Shown here in pieces: positions 42,939 through 51,155 of a DNA stretch of 64,000 nucleotides. A program made the position numbers and the translations under genes. Source of the stretch: Levilactobacillus suantsaiihabitans (GTDB taxonomy: Bacteria; Bacillota; Bacilli; Lactobacillales; Lactobacillaceae); assembly GCF_004745505.1 (NCBI RefSeq), contig NZ_RKLX01000004.1, positions 1 to 64,000 of the forward strand. The letters are read 5' to 3'. Position 1 is the stretch's first letter; every line of letters begins with the position of its first letter. Under the pieces are notes generated by a model. It saw only the letters and a program-made list of their open reading frames with translations. It was not told where the DNA came from and did no database searches.

Positions 42939-43874
42939 ATGGAAAATTTAGTTGTCATCGACTTGGGCTCCAACTCAGTCCGCATGACCGTCAGTGAAAT
43001 CGACGAGGCCGGTAACCACAAGACCGTCGCCGAAGAGAAACGTTACGTCCGGCTGTCCGAAAATATGGGCACCGAACAGATTCTCCAACCGGCAGCCATC
43101 GAGCGCACCTTAGCGGCCCTGGCCGACTTCAAGGAAACCTATGACCAACTGACCGACCCCCACATCGTGGCCGTGGCCACAGCGGCGGTACGCCAAGCCA
43201 CAAACCAAAAAGCCTTCTTAAAGCAGGTCAAAGAAAAGTTCGATCTGGACTTTGACGTCATCTCGGGCGCGACCGAAGCCCGTTACGATTACGTGGGCGT
43301 GGTCCACACCCTGCCCATCATCAACGGCTTGCTGGTCGATACCGGCGGTGGCTCGTCCGAATTGATTTTGGTCCAAAACCGGCAAATGAAACACGTGGTC
43401 TCCATTCCGTTGGGGTCTGTGACGCTCTCACAAGCCTATTTGGAAAGCGACAAGGTTCAAGCCGACTCCCTCTTTGCGGCCATGACGTTCGTCAACAATG
43501 TCTTCAACGACGTTTGGTGGCTACGAGAAGCGGCAAATCTGCCCGTGATTGGGCTAGGCGGTGCCAACCGGACGCTGGCCAAGATCAACCGGCGCAACAA
43601 GAACTTCTTGAATTCAGAAGACGTGCACGGCTACAAGCTGACCGCCACCGACGTGTACAACACGTTGACCCAATTGTTGGGCCTTAACCTGGCCGAACGC
43701 AAGAAGGTGCCGGGGTTGTCCAAAGATCGGGCCGACATCATCATCGGTGGACTGATTCCAGTCGCCCTACTGATGCGGCTGTTGGATTCGCAGCAGATCA
43801 CCTTCTCCAACGCTGGCCTGCGCGACGGTGTCTTGTACGACCGCATCGAGCAAATCAAAGCGGCAATCGACTAA
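42939..43874 (+). CDS. ppx2: Exopolyphosphatase, Ppx/GppA family
   Basis: 311 residues, a short Ppx with only the two actin-like lobes and no HD domain. Conserved loops are complete: VIDLGSNSVRMTV (phosphate 1), SGATEARYDYVGV with the catalytic Glu, and LVDTGGGSSELIL (phosphate 2). It should release phosphate from polyphosphate ends or cleave (p)ppGpp. It begins 6 bp after ppk with GGAG upstream, so it is the last gene of the operon. Being intact, it may be the active hydrolase while the upstream Ppx-HD protein is regulatory. Confidence 0.93.
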   Translation: MENLVVIDLGSNSVRMTVSEIDEAGNHKTVAEEKRYVRLSENMGTEQILQPAAIERTLAALADFKETYDQLTDPHIVAVATAAVRQATNQKAFLKQVKEKFDLDFDVISGATEARYDYVGVVHTLPIINGLLVDTGGGSSELILVQNRQMKHVVSIPLGSVTLSQAYLESDKVQADSLFAAMTFVNNVFNDVWWLREAANLPVIGLGGANRTLAKINRRNKNFLNSEDVHGYKLTATDVYNTLTQLLGLNLAERKKVPGLSKDRADIIIGGLIPVALLMRLLDSQQITFSNAGLRDGVLYDRIEQIKAAID

Positions 43875-43909
43875 GTGGTCGCCTTACAATTGGTTACGGC
43901 CGCTTGGCT

Positions 43910-44101
43910 GGCCGCCTTACCGTTCGCTAGATAGGCGTTGGAACGCTGAGGGCGGACGGGGCGAGCCAAATTGCGGTCTCGCCGCCTCGCTTTGAGCCGG
44001 GACCCACGTCTCAAAGACGCCAGTTCCCTAAGCGGCGTGAATCATGCCGCTAAGGGAACTCCCACAGCTGAACGCCTATCTAGCGAACTCCCGGCTACGG
44101 T
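43910..44101 (-). repeat. Family A repeat, full copy, reverse orientation
   Basis: Outer arms CGCTAGATAGGCGTT/AACGCCTATCTAGCG pair perfectly. It begins 35 bp after the end of the polyphosphate operon. Confidence 0.85.
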
Positions 44102-44241
44102 GGTGGTTGGTGGCGACGTTAGTTCGTTAGCCGTTGTGGATATTGTGCCTCCTGGTCGTTAGATTTGACGAGGGGCCGAGTCGAAAAGCGGTCTCGGATA
44201 GCTACTGGATTGAATCCGGTAGCCTGTGCCTTCAAGTCATA

Positions 44242-44321
44242 AGTTCCCTAAGCGGCGTGAATCGTGCCGCCAAGGGAACTCCCACAGCTGAACGCCTATC
44301 TAGCGAACTCCCGGCTACGGT
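44242..44321 (-). repeat. Family A repeat, truncated copy
   Basis: Holds only the inner GTTCCC hairpin and the left end. Its first 80 bp and the following flank (CGTTAGTTCGTT) repeat those of the copy at 43910-44101, so it looks like a partial tandem duplication. Confidence 0.75.
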
Positions 44322-44639
44322 GGTGGGTGAAGGCAACGTTAGTTCGTTTGTCGTTGCTAGTAGTGAGTCGCTTGCTTCCGGTCTTGATCAGCGTCGCCAT
44401 GACTGCTGAATCACGTGATAATGCGTTCAACTCCACTGGCTACCAGCTTGCATCGCCATCATTGGCCATAAATTACCAACCACAAAACGCCTGACAACTC
44501 GCACCGAATCGGTGTGAATCGTCAGGCGTTTTTAATTTACCTATTCCAGATTGACTACTACCTGCAAGCCCAGTCGCCACCATGAACCTCACTCTCAGTG
44601 AATGCGGCCTAAACCAACCTGATGGCTATCCGCAATCTT

Positions 44640-44741
44640 CCGGAGACAGTTAGGGGTGGCGCCAGCGAGGTGCAAGCCCGCTTCTCAGGCGGAAACCGTT
44701 CCCCAGAGCAGGCGGAACCCCTAACTGACGCAGGCACCTGG
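44640..44741 (+). repeat. Family C structured repeat, short copy
   Basis: About 100 bp with outer arms AGTTAGGGGTGGCGCC / GGAACCCCTAACT and the core CGCTTCTCAGGCGGAAAC. It resembles the ends of 32216-32405 but lacks the inner GTTACCTGGC hairpin. It lies 20 bp beyond the nitric oxide reductase stop codon. Confidence 0.65.
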
Positions 44742-44761
44742 TTTCGTCAATTTACGACAAT

Positions 44762-47059
44762 CTACTTAATATCGTAGTCCACTGGATTGATTTTCTTAGA
44801 GGCTGGCTTCAGGTGGAACATGGCGCGCAAGAAGATGACGCCGATGACGACCACGCCGGCCGTGAAGATGAGATCTGGGACCGACCGGGCAATCGTTAAG
44901 CCCTGAATGATCGGTTCCTTGTAGAAGCTCATTTGCCGGGCATGCCAGTACCCGAAGTCCAGGGCGTCCTTTAATTGCAGGAAGCCCATTGGCATCAAGG
45001 TAATGAAGACCATGCCGGCCAGACCGATGTTAAATAACCAGCAAGCCCATTTGACCCATTTTTCGACCTTGGCCGTCCAGAATTCCGGCTTGGTCAGGTG
45101 CCGCATCGCAAAGAGCATGATGGCAATCGAGAAGAAGCCGTACACCCCAGCCATTGAGGCGTGGGCGTGAGCCGAGGTCCATTGCGTCCCGTGTTCGAAG
45201 AAGTTGATGGCTGGCGCGTTGATCAGGAACCCTAAGGCCCCGGCACCCAACGCGTTCCACAACCCGGTCGAGACCAGGAACATGAAGGTCCCCTTGTATG
45301 GGAATTCCAATTGACTGTCGCGGTAGACCTTGTAGTGCGTGTAAGCTTCCCAGACCAACAGACACAGCGGGATAACTTCCAGCGCGGAGAAGCACGATCC
45401 GAGAGCCAACCAAATGGAGTGGTCACCTTCCCAGAAGTAGTGGTGCCCCATGCCGACAACCCCGGTCCCCAGCAACAGGATCAACTGGAAGTACAGGGCG
45501 CGGATGGTTGATTTGATGGTCGTTAATTTCATATCGACCAGTAAGTACCCAATCAAGATCACGGCGAAGGATTCAAAGATCCCTTCGACCCAGAGATGGA
45601 CGATCCACCACCGCCAGTAATCGGCGAAGGTCACGTGTGAATTTGGCAGGATAAACAGTGAGGCCAGGTAGAAGGCCGGAATCGCGATCGACCCGCTCAG
45701 CAACAGCTGTAACAGGCGCGAACGGTCCAGGTTCTTCTTGATCTTGATGGCCGGTAAGAACCCCCGACACAGGATGATGACCCACAGAACCATGCCCAAG
45801 ATAAATAGAATCTGCCAAAACTTACCCATTTCCGCATATTCCCAGCCGTAGTGACCAAACAGCCACCACTTGCTGTTGATGATGCCTAACGTGGAGCCCC
45901 ATTCACCCAGCATTGAGCCGGCTACCACGATGAGCAGTGCGTAAAATAACGTATCCACCAAGAAGCCTTGCCGTTTGGGTTCGCGGCCCAAGACCCGCGG
46001 CGTGATGTAGATCCCCGTCGCCAGCCAAGCCGTGGCCACCCAGAAGATGACCAGCTGCAAGTGCCAGGTCTTCGCCAGGTTAAACGGCCAAATATTTTGC
46101 AGTGGAATGCCGAAGAATCCGTTCTCCACGTAGTAGTGCGCCAGCAGCTCGCCCAAGAGGACCTGAATGAAGAACATCCCCATGACGATCAGGAAGTACT
46201 TGGCGGCCTTACGTTGTGACGGCGTGATCGGTTCATCCGTCTTGATGGCGCCAATTTTGTCGTAATCTAGCGTGTATTCCATGTCAAAGTGGTACTTCTT
46301 GTAAAAGTAGATGACCACACCGACGCCGGCGACCAGTAAGGCCACGGACAACGCCGTCCAGACCATCGCGTCACTGGTCATGATGTTGCCAGCCTCGAGG
46401 TCATACGGCCAATTATTGGTGTAGGAATACGTTTGCCCCGGTCGATTGGTCGACGATAACCAGGCGCCCCAGAAGAAGAAGAACGTCAGCTGGTCGATCT
46501 TGTCGCCCCGTTGCATGAAATCATCCGTGTTGTTGCGAATCATATTTTCTGGCATCCCAGCCTGCCGCGGGTTATTACGTAATTGATGCCGATAATAGCG
46601 AGTTAAATGGTTTAACCCCGCGGTCTGTGCGGTCGTCAGCGTTAATTCATCCGTCTTTGGATTGTAGCGATTGTGACGAATTTCCTCTTTGACCTTGCCC
46701 TTGATTCCGGATTGTTGCTCGGCATTCAAGGCTTTAAAGGACTTGCCATACTGCTTGTTGCCGTAGTATTGGTACATCCCCTGAATATAAACGTGTAAGG
46801 CCTGGGCCGTGTAGTCCGGGCCAAAATAAGTCCCATTTCCCAAATAGCTCCCGTAATCGGTAAGCCCATATTTTTCGTAGACTGCTTGTCCCGAAATTAA
46901 CTGTTGCTTGGTCACTAACGTCGTCCCATTTTGGCTAACGATTTTCGTTGGCCGCGGCGCTTCATTCTTAAAAATCAGCAGGCCGCCCGCAATCAAAATC
47001 GAAAACGCAATCACCAAGACCCACAACAGGGTTTTGTTAAGCCGTCGATAGGTGCTCAT
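44762..47059 (-). CDS. norB: Quinol-dependent nitric oxide reductase (qNOR)
   Basis: 765 residues starting at 47059 after GGAGGGAAGG. It reduces two NO to N2O at a haem b/non-haem iron centre, taking electrons from quinol. An N-terminal helix and an extracytoplasmic domain (about 40-225) replace NorC, as in qNOR. The NorB core follows with about 12 more helices. Likely metal-ligand histidines lie in KTWHLQLVIFWV, IVHLWVEGIFE, VGMGHHYFWEG and TSAHAHASMAGVYGFF. The enzyme needs haem, and the haem uptake genes lie just upstream on the same strand. A cre-like site upstream suggests CcpA control. It removes nitric oxide or allows limited NO respiration. Confidence 0.95.
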   Translation of the reverse strand: MSTYRRLNKTLLWVLVIAFSILIAGGLLIFKNEAPRPTKIVSQNGTTLVTKQQLISGQAVYEKYGLTDYGSYLGNGTYFGPDYTAQALHVYIQGMYQYYGNKQYGKSFKALNAEQQSGIKGKVKEEIRHNRYNPKTDELTLTTAQTAGLNHLTRYYRHQLRNNPRQAGMPENMIRNNTDDFMQRGDKIDQLTFFFFWGAWLSSTNRPGQTYSYTNNWPYDLEAGNIMTSDAMVWTALSVALLVAGVGVVIYFYKKYHFDMEYTLDYDKIGAIKTDEPITPSQRKAAKYFLIVMGMFFIQVLLGELLAHYYVENGFFGIPLQNIWPFNLAKTWHLQLVIFWVATAWLATGIYITPRVLGREPKRQGFLVDTLFYALLIVVAGSMLGEWGSTLGIINSKWWLFGHYGWEYAEMGKFWQILFILGMVLWVIILCRGFLPAIKIKKNLDRSRLLQLLLSGSIAIPAFYLASLFILPNSHVTFADYWRWWIVHLWVEGIFESFAVILIGYLLVDMKLTTIKSTIRALYFQLILLLGTGVVGMGHHYFWEGDHSIWLALGSCFSALEVIPLCLLVWEAYTHYKVYRDSQLEFPYKGTFMFLVSTGLWNALGAGALGFLINAPAINFFEHGTQWTSAHAHASMAGVYGFFSIAIMLFAMRHLTKPEFWTAKVEKWVKWACWLFNIGLAGMVFITLMPMGFLQLKDALDFGYWHARQMSFYKEPIIQGLTIARSVPDLIFTAGVVVIGVIFLRAMFHLKPASKKINPVDYDIK

Positions 47060-47146
47060 TGACCTTCCCTCCATCACTAAAATTTGCGCGTAGCTCGCAC
47101 GCCGGCATCCCCCAATTAGCTGGCCTAAACTGCGTACAGTGATAGG

Positions 47147-47161
47147 ATAAAGCGCTTTCAA
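47147..47161 (-). promoter_or_regulatory. cre-like site upstream of qNOR
   Basis: TTGAAAGCGCTTTAT on the minus strand fits the cre consensus WTGNAANCGNWNNCW with one mismatch, about 90 bp before the start codon. Confidence 0.6.
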
Positions 47162-47277
47162 TATTTTGTAAATATAATTTTATGCGCAAACGTATATAAA
47201 ATAGTATATATTGAACGACTGATAAGCGGCTAAACGTTGGTCTTATCAACTTTTCCACCGACTGATTGACCCACTAA

Positions 47278-47323
47278 AAAATCGCAATTATTCACCAATC
47301 AGGTGATTAATTGCGACTTTTTA
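47278..47323. terminator. Isolated bidirectional terminator
   Basis: TCGCAATTAnTCACC pairs with GGTGATTAATTGCGA, flanked by AAAAA and TTTTT. No gene ends directly here; it insulates qNOR from the haem-uptake operon about 430 bp away. Confidence 0.8.
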
Positions 47324-47521
47324 TGTAATTTACTTGGCATTGGTGATTGGGCAACTGTGGTGCGTGCTGACCGCCTTACCGTCCGTGGTGGTGGTCGTCA
47401 GCAGCCGTCCAACCACACCGAAAATTACCAGATGCTGACCCATGAGCGACAATCCCGGTCGGTAGTTGTTTGTCGAATACCGATAGTCGGGGCCTCAACC
47501 TGTTGACGAGGTGAACGACCA
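47324..47521. other. Non-coding stretch with a family A end fragment
   Basis: A short GACCGCCTTACCGTCCGTGG fragment (about 47370-47389) matches the right end of family A in reverse. A mirrored copy of the same fragment occurs at about 47723-47745, on the other side of the full repeat. Confidence 0.5.
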
Positions 47522-47705
47522 CAGTAGCCGAGAGTGGAGCGAAACTAGGCTCAGCCGGGGAATTTGCCAGTGGGGTTTGCTGGCAAATTGGTGTCTTTGA
47601 GACAGCGATTTTCTGGCTCAAAGCAAGCACCGAGACCGCCTCTCAGGCTCGGGGCGGTCCTCCCCCAGCGTTCCAGCCTAGCTTTCGCGCAACGGCAGGC
47701 GGACA
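47522..47705 (+). repeat. Family A repeat, subtype II
   Basis: Inner hairpin GAATTTGCCAG/CTGGCAAATT instead of the GTTCCC type. Outer arms GCGAAACTAGGCT/AGCCTAGCTTTCGC pair with one extra base. It lies 3' of the haem-transport ATPase gene. Confidence 0.8.
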
Positions 47706-47753
47706 GCACCTTCACCACCAGCGCACGGACGGTAAGGCGACCAGCACCACAGG

Positions 47754-48512
47754 TCACTGCGGAATCTGGACGATGTAGGGGCCGAGCTGGGGCACGTCGA
47801 CGATCTCAATTGGCGTGGCGAAGACCTGTGCCAGCAACTGGGCGTCGCGCAACTGCGCTGGCGTGCCGCTGGCGACCAATTTTCCGTCCTGTAGCAGCCA
47901 CAGCCAGTCACTCGCACGAAAGGCCTGATTGATGTCGTGGAGCACCTGAATCACCGTCATGCCCTGCGCCGCCAACTGCCGAAGCTGAGTCATCAACACC
48001 TGTTGAAAATGCACGTCCAGGTAGGTCGTCGGCTCGTCTAGCAACAGCACGCTGGGTGCTTGGGCCAGGGCCGCCGCCAACCAGACGCGTTGCTGTTGAC
48101 CGCCGGACAGGTCTTGCATCAACGTCGTGGCCAACTCCGTCAAACCGTTGGCCGCTAAGTACGGGGTGACCTCTGCGTCCGGTACCGCCTGCAGCAGGCC
48201 GTGGTACGGCAAGCGCCCGGTCGCCACGACCTCACGCACCGTCAGCTCATCGTACAGCTGATGGCGTTGCGTGACCATGGCAACTTGTTGGGCCAAGGCC
48301 TTGGGTTTCAACTGCGCGATGGGCTGTTGGTCGAGTAAAATTTGCCCGGCTTGGACCGGTAGGCGTTGGGCCAACAGGTTCAGCAGTGTGGATTTGCCCG
48401 CGCCGTTGGGACCAATGATCGTAGTGACCTGCCCCGTCGGAAAGGTTCCCGTTAAATCGTGCAGGCCGTGCGTTTGGTGGGAATACTGATAACTAACGTG
48501 TTGACATTCCAT
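47754..48512 (-). CDS. Haem/iron-complex ABC transporter, ATP-binding protein
   Basis: 252 residues with all ABC motifs: Walker A GPNGAGKST (about 36-44), Q-loop VTQRHQ, signature LSGGQQQR, Walker B VLLLDEPT and the H-loop VLHDINQ. Sequence style is that of FecE/HmuV ATPases. The start at 48512 follows GAGGATTCC and overlaps the permease gene by about 20 bp. It is the last gene of the haem uptake operon and powers the permease. Confidence 0.93.
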   Translation of the reverse strand: MECQHVSYQYSHQTHGLHDLTGTFPTGQVTTIIGPNGAGKSTLLNLLAQRLPVQAGQILLDQQPIAQLKPKALAQQVAMVTQRHQLYDELTVREVVATGRLPYHGLLQAVPDAEVTPYLAANGLTELATTLMQDLSGGQQQRVWLAAALAQAPSVLLLDEPTTYLDVHFQQVLMTQLRQLAAQGMTVIQVLHDINQAFRASDWLWLLQDGKLVASGTPAQLRDAQLLAQVFATPIEIVDVPQLGPYIVQIPQ

Positions 48513-49461
48513 GGAATCCTCGCCCCCGTTGTAGCAAAATAATGACAAATGGTCCGCCGATGACGGCCATCATGGTCGCCGCGGAAATTTCGCTGGGCAC
48601 GATCACGGTCCGCCCCAGGGTGTCCGCGGCCAGCATCAACCACGCGCCGGCCAGCATGGTAAACGGCACCAGCGTTTGGTAGTCGTGACCGACCAATCTT
48701 CGAGCGACGTTGGGCACCACGATGCCAACAAACGGGATGGCCCCGACCACGGCGGTAACGCTCACGGCCAGGTACATCCCCAGCAATAACAGGCTCCAAC
48801 GAATCACGTTCACGGGCATTCCGACGCTCTTTAAGGCGTCATCGGTCAGCTTTAAGTAATTGGCCCAAGGTGCCAACAACAGGGCCCCTATGAGCCCCAG
48901 AGCGCCCAGAATCAGGACTGTCGTCGCATCGGTCCAGGTCGTACCGTTAAAAGTACTGCGGCTGACCTGTGCGGCGCCACTGCTCACCAGCTGTTGCAGG
49001 CCCACGAAGGTCGCATCCAGCGCGACCCCGACGATGATCAACCGGTACGGGTCGGCGAGCGCGCGGCCACTGGTCAAGATGATCAGCGCTACCAACCCAC
49101 CGACCACGGCCATCACCCAGTTACGCCCCGGTAACCAGGGCAACAAGAGCGCCCCACCGAGCTTGAAGAAGTCCGCGGCCGAACTGATCCCTAAGATGCT
49201 GGGATCGGCGATGGGGTTGCGAAAGACGGCCTGAAATAAGGCCCCAGCCACGGCGAGACTGCCCCCGCAGATCAGACTGCTTAAGACCCGTGGTAAACGC
49301 AAGGAGAAGACGGTCACAAAGGTCGTGCTCCCTGGATGACTAGCCGCGTAAATTACCTGTGGTAAGCCAATCCAGGTTGTGCCGGCCATCAAGGCGAGCA
49401 CGCCCGTTGCCAGTAAGAGCACCAAGACACCGCCGTACCACCAGCCACTGGATTTACTCAT
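48493..49461 (-). CDS. Haem/iron-complex ABC transporter permease, FecCD family
   Basis: 322 residues with about nine to ten hydrophobic helices. FecCD/BtuC signatures include LRLPRVLSSLICGGSLAVAG (about 42-61), FRNPIADPSILGISSAA and GAIPFVGIVVPNVARRLVGHD. The start at 49461 overlaps the stop of the binding-protein gene by 4 bp (ATGA), giving translational coupling. It forms the membrane channel of the haem transporter, probably as a homodimer. Confidence 0.94.
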   Translation of the reverse strand: MSKSSGWWYGGVLVLLLATGVLALMAGTTWIGLPQVIYAASHPGSTTFVTVFSLRLPRVLSSLICGGSLAVAGALFQAVFRNPIADPSILGISSAADFFKLGGALLLPWLPGRNWVMAVVGGLVALIILTSGRALADPYRLIIVGVALDATFVGLQQLVSSGAAQVSRSTFNGTTWTDATTVLILGALGLIGALLLAPWANYLKLTDDALKSVGMPVNVIRWSLLLLGMYLAVSVTAVVGAIPFVGIVVPNVARRLVGHDYQTLVPFTMLAGAWLMLAADTLGRTVIVPSEISAATMMAVIGGPFVIILLQRGRGFHGMSTR

Positions 49462-50351
49462 GCGGTCGCCCCCTTCGGATACAGCCAACGACTCACTTGG
49501 TCCAAGGCCGTCACGACGCGCATATTGGCGGTCGCGTCAAAGATTGGTTCCTGCAGATCGTAGACACGGTGGTGCTTGACCGCCGACGTCTTGGCCCACA
49601 TCGCATTACGCTTGAATTCTTGGTTAAATTGTTGCGTCACCATCTTGGGCATCGCGTGCTCCAAGCGCAAGATGACCTGCGGATTGGCCTTTTGAATGGC
49701 CTCATCGTTGGGTTGTTGATACTCCTGTGTGCGACTGGTAAACACGTTGTGGCCCCCAGCTAACCGCACCAGATCGCCCACGTAGGCGTGATTGGTGGCG
49801 ACCATGTAACTGGCCCCGGGTAGGCCCATGAGGACCAAGACTCGCGGCTGAGTCCGTCCCTGGGCCCGCTTTTTGGCGTGGCGTTTGGCCCGGTCGATGT
49901 GGGCATTTTGTTTCGCCGCGGCCGCCCGGCGGTCATAGCGTTGCCCCAACTGTGTCAGGGTCGTTTGTAAATGGGCCACGCTGGTCAGGTCCAAAAAATG
50001 GGGCGTGACGTGTTGGGCCTTAAAGGCCTTACCAAATTGGTCGTTTAACGTCGTCACGGAATACACCGCCGTGGGTTTGAGCGCGGTGATCTTCTCCACG
50101 CTGGGATTCATGGGGCTGCCGACCTTGGTTAGGTGTTGATAGCGCTGTGGCAAGGTGTTGGCCGTCGTGGGGACCCCCACTAAGGGCAAATTAAGCTTGT
50201 CGGCGATTTGAACGATGGCGTAGGTCGTGGCCACGATGCGCGGCTGAGCAGCCCGCTGTTGATGCTGGTGCCAAGCGATACCGCCGCCTGCGAGGCCCAC
50301 GACCAAAATGACGGCTAAGGTCACCAACCCAATGGTTCTTGGATTTTTCAT
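49458..50351 (-). CDS. Haem/iron-complex substrate-binding protein (IsdE-like)
   Basis: 297 residues. An uncleaved-looking N-terminal helix (about 7-27) and no lipobox Cys suggest a membrane-anchored and not lipidated protein. The PF01497-type fold is shown by RIVATTYAIVQIADKLNLPLVGVP, KITALKPTAVYSV, PRVLVLMGLPGASYMV and YVGDLVRLAGGHNVF. In the context of NEAT proteins it resembles IsdE, which passes haem to the permease. It starts 12 bp after the membrane NEAT gene. Confidence 0.88.
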   Translation of the reverse strand: MKNPRTIGLVTLAVILVVGLAGGGIAWHQHQQRAAQPRIVATTYAIVQIADKLNLPLVGVPTTANTLPQRYQHLTKVGSPMNPSVEKITALKPTAVYSVTTLNDQFGKAFKAQHVTPHFLDLTSVAHLQTTLTQLGQRYDRRAAAAKQNAHIDRAKRHAKKRAQGRTQPRVLVLMGLPGASYMVATNHAYVGDLVRLAGGHNVFTSRTQEYQQPNDEAIQKANPQVILRLEHAMPKMVTQQFNQEFKRNAMWAKTSAVKHHRVYDLQEPIFDATANMRVVTALDQVSRWLYPKGATA

Positions 50352-50363
50352 GTGCGATTCCTC

Positions 50364-51155
50364 CTAATGCCGGCCAAAGTACCACCAGGAGCCGCCACCA
50401 ACCAGAACGATGATGGCCACGGCTCCACCAATCAGGCCACCCCAGTGGGTCTTTTGTTGCGGCACCTGATCCGCTACCATCGTAGTTGATTGACTGCGAC
50501 TGCTGCTGGTTGGCGTCGACTGACTGGTACGACTGGTCGAGCTGGCCGCACGACTGGCTTGGTGCCGATGATGTGTGGATGCTTTGCTGGGTGACGATGT
50601 GGCCGGTGTCTGACTGCTCGAAGCGGCCTTGGGCGTTGCAGAGGACTGACTGTGGCGCGCGGCCGGCTCGCTGGTTGTCGTTTTGGCCGCAGTCGTCGCC
50701 GTCTTGGCGGTCGTCAAGGCTGGCAAATGCGCCGTCTTGAACTTGAACGTAATCAAGTGCTTGGCCTTGTAGACGTCGGGCACGTCGATGGCCAATTTGG
50801 CATTGACCTTGCGTTTGAGATTCGTCGTGGTAAATGAATAGTACAGGTGGGAATTACCCGCGCCGTCCTTGGTCTTGCGGACATTTTCGGGCGCGTGCCC
50901 ATCCACGGCTAAGACCGTGACCGGCCAACTCGTCAGCTTCTTGGCGGTCTTGATGTCCATGGTCACCACGTAGGCGTGATTTTTCACGGTCACCTGGGCC
51001 GGATGGACGAAATACCCGCTAGCCATCGAGGTCTGACTGGTCCCGTACTTCAGCGCCGTATAATCCAGCGACTGCGCCTGGGCCACCACGGGCAACAAGA
51101 TCCCCAGCACACCCAGGGCCAGGCCTAAAATCAGGCGGTTAATGCTTTTTGACAT
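50364..51155 (-). CDS. NEAT-domain membrane-anchored haem-binding protein
   Basis: 263 residues from the ATG at 51155, which has GGAGG upstream. Signal peptide about 1-27 (ending AQAQ). A single NEAT-like domain (about 28-145) is seen in LDYTALKYGTSQTSMASGYF, VKNHAYVVTMDIKTAKKLTS and HLYYSFTTTNLKRKVN. A Ser/Thr-rich linker leads to a C-terminal helix (about 238-258) ending in FGRH, so it stays in the membrane. It resembles IsdC-like relays between the wall and the transporter. Its start overlaps the end of the preceding NEAT gene by 17 bp. Confidence 0.82.
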   Translation of the reverse strand: MSKSINRLILGLALGVLGILLPVVAQAQSLDYTALKYGTSQTSMASGYFVHPAQVTVKNHAYVVTMDIKTAKKLTSWPVTVLAVDGHAPENVRKTKDGAGNSHLYYSFTTTNLKRKVNAKLAIDVPDVYKAKHLITFKFKTAHLPALTTAKTATTAAKTTTSEPAARHSQSSATPKAASSSQTPATSSPSKASTHHRHQASRAASSTSRTSQSTPTSSSRSQSTTMVADQVPQQKTHWGGLIGGAVAIIVLVGGGSWWYFGRH

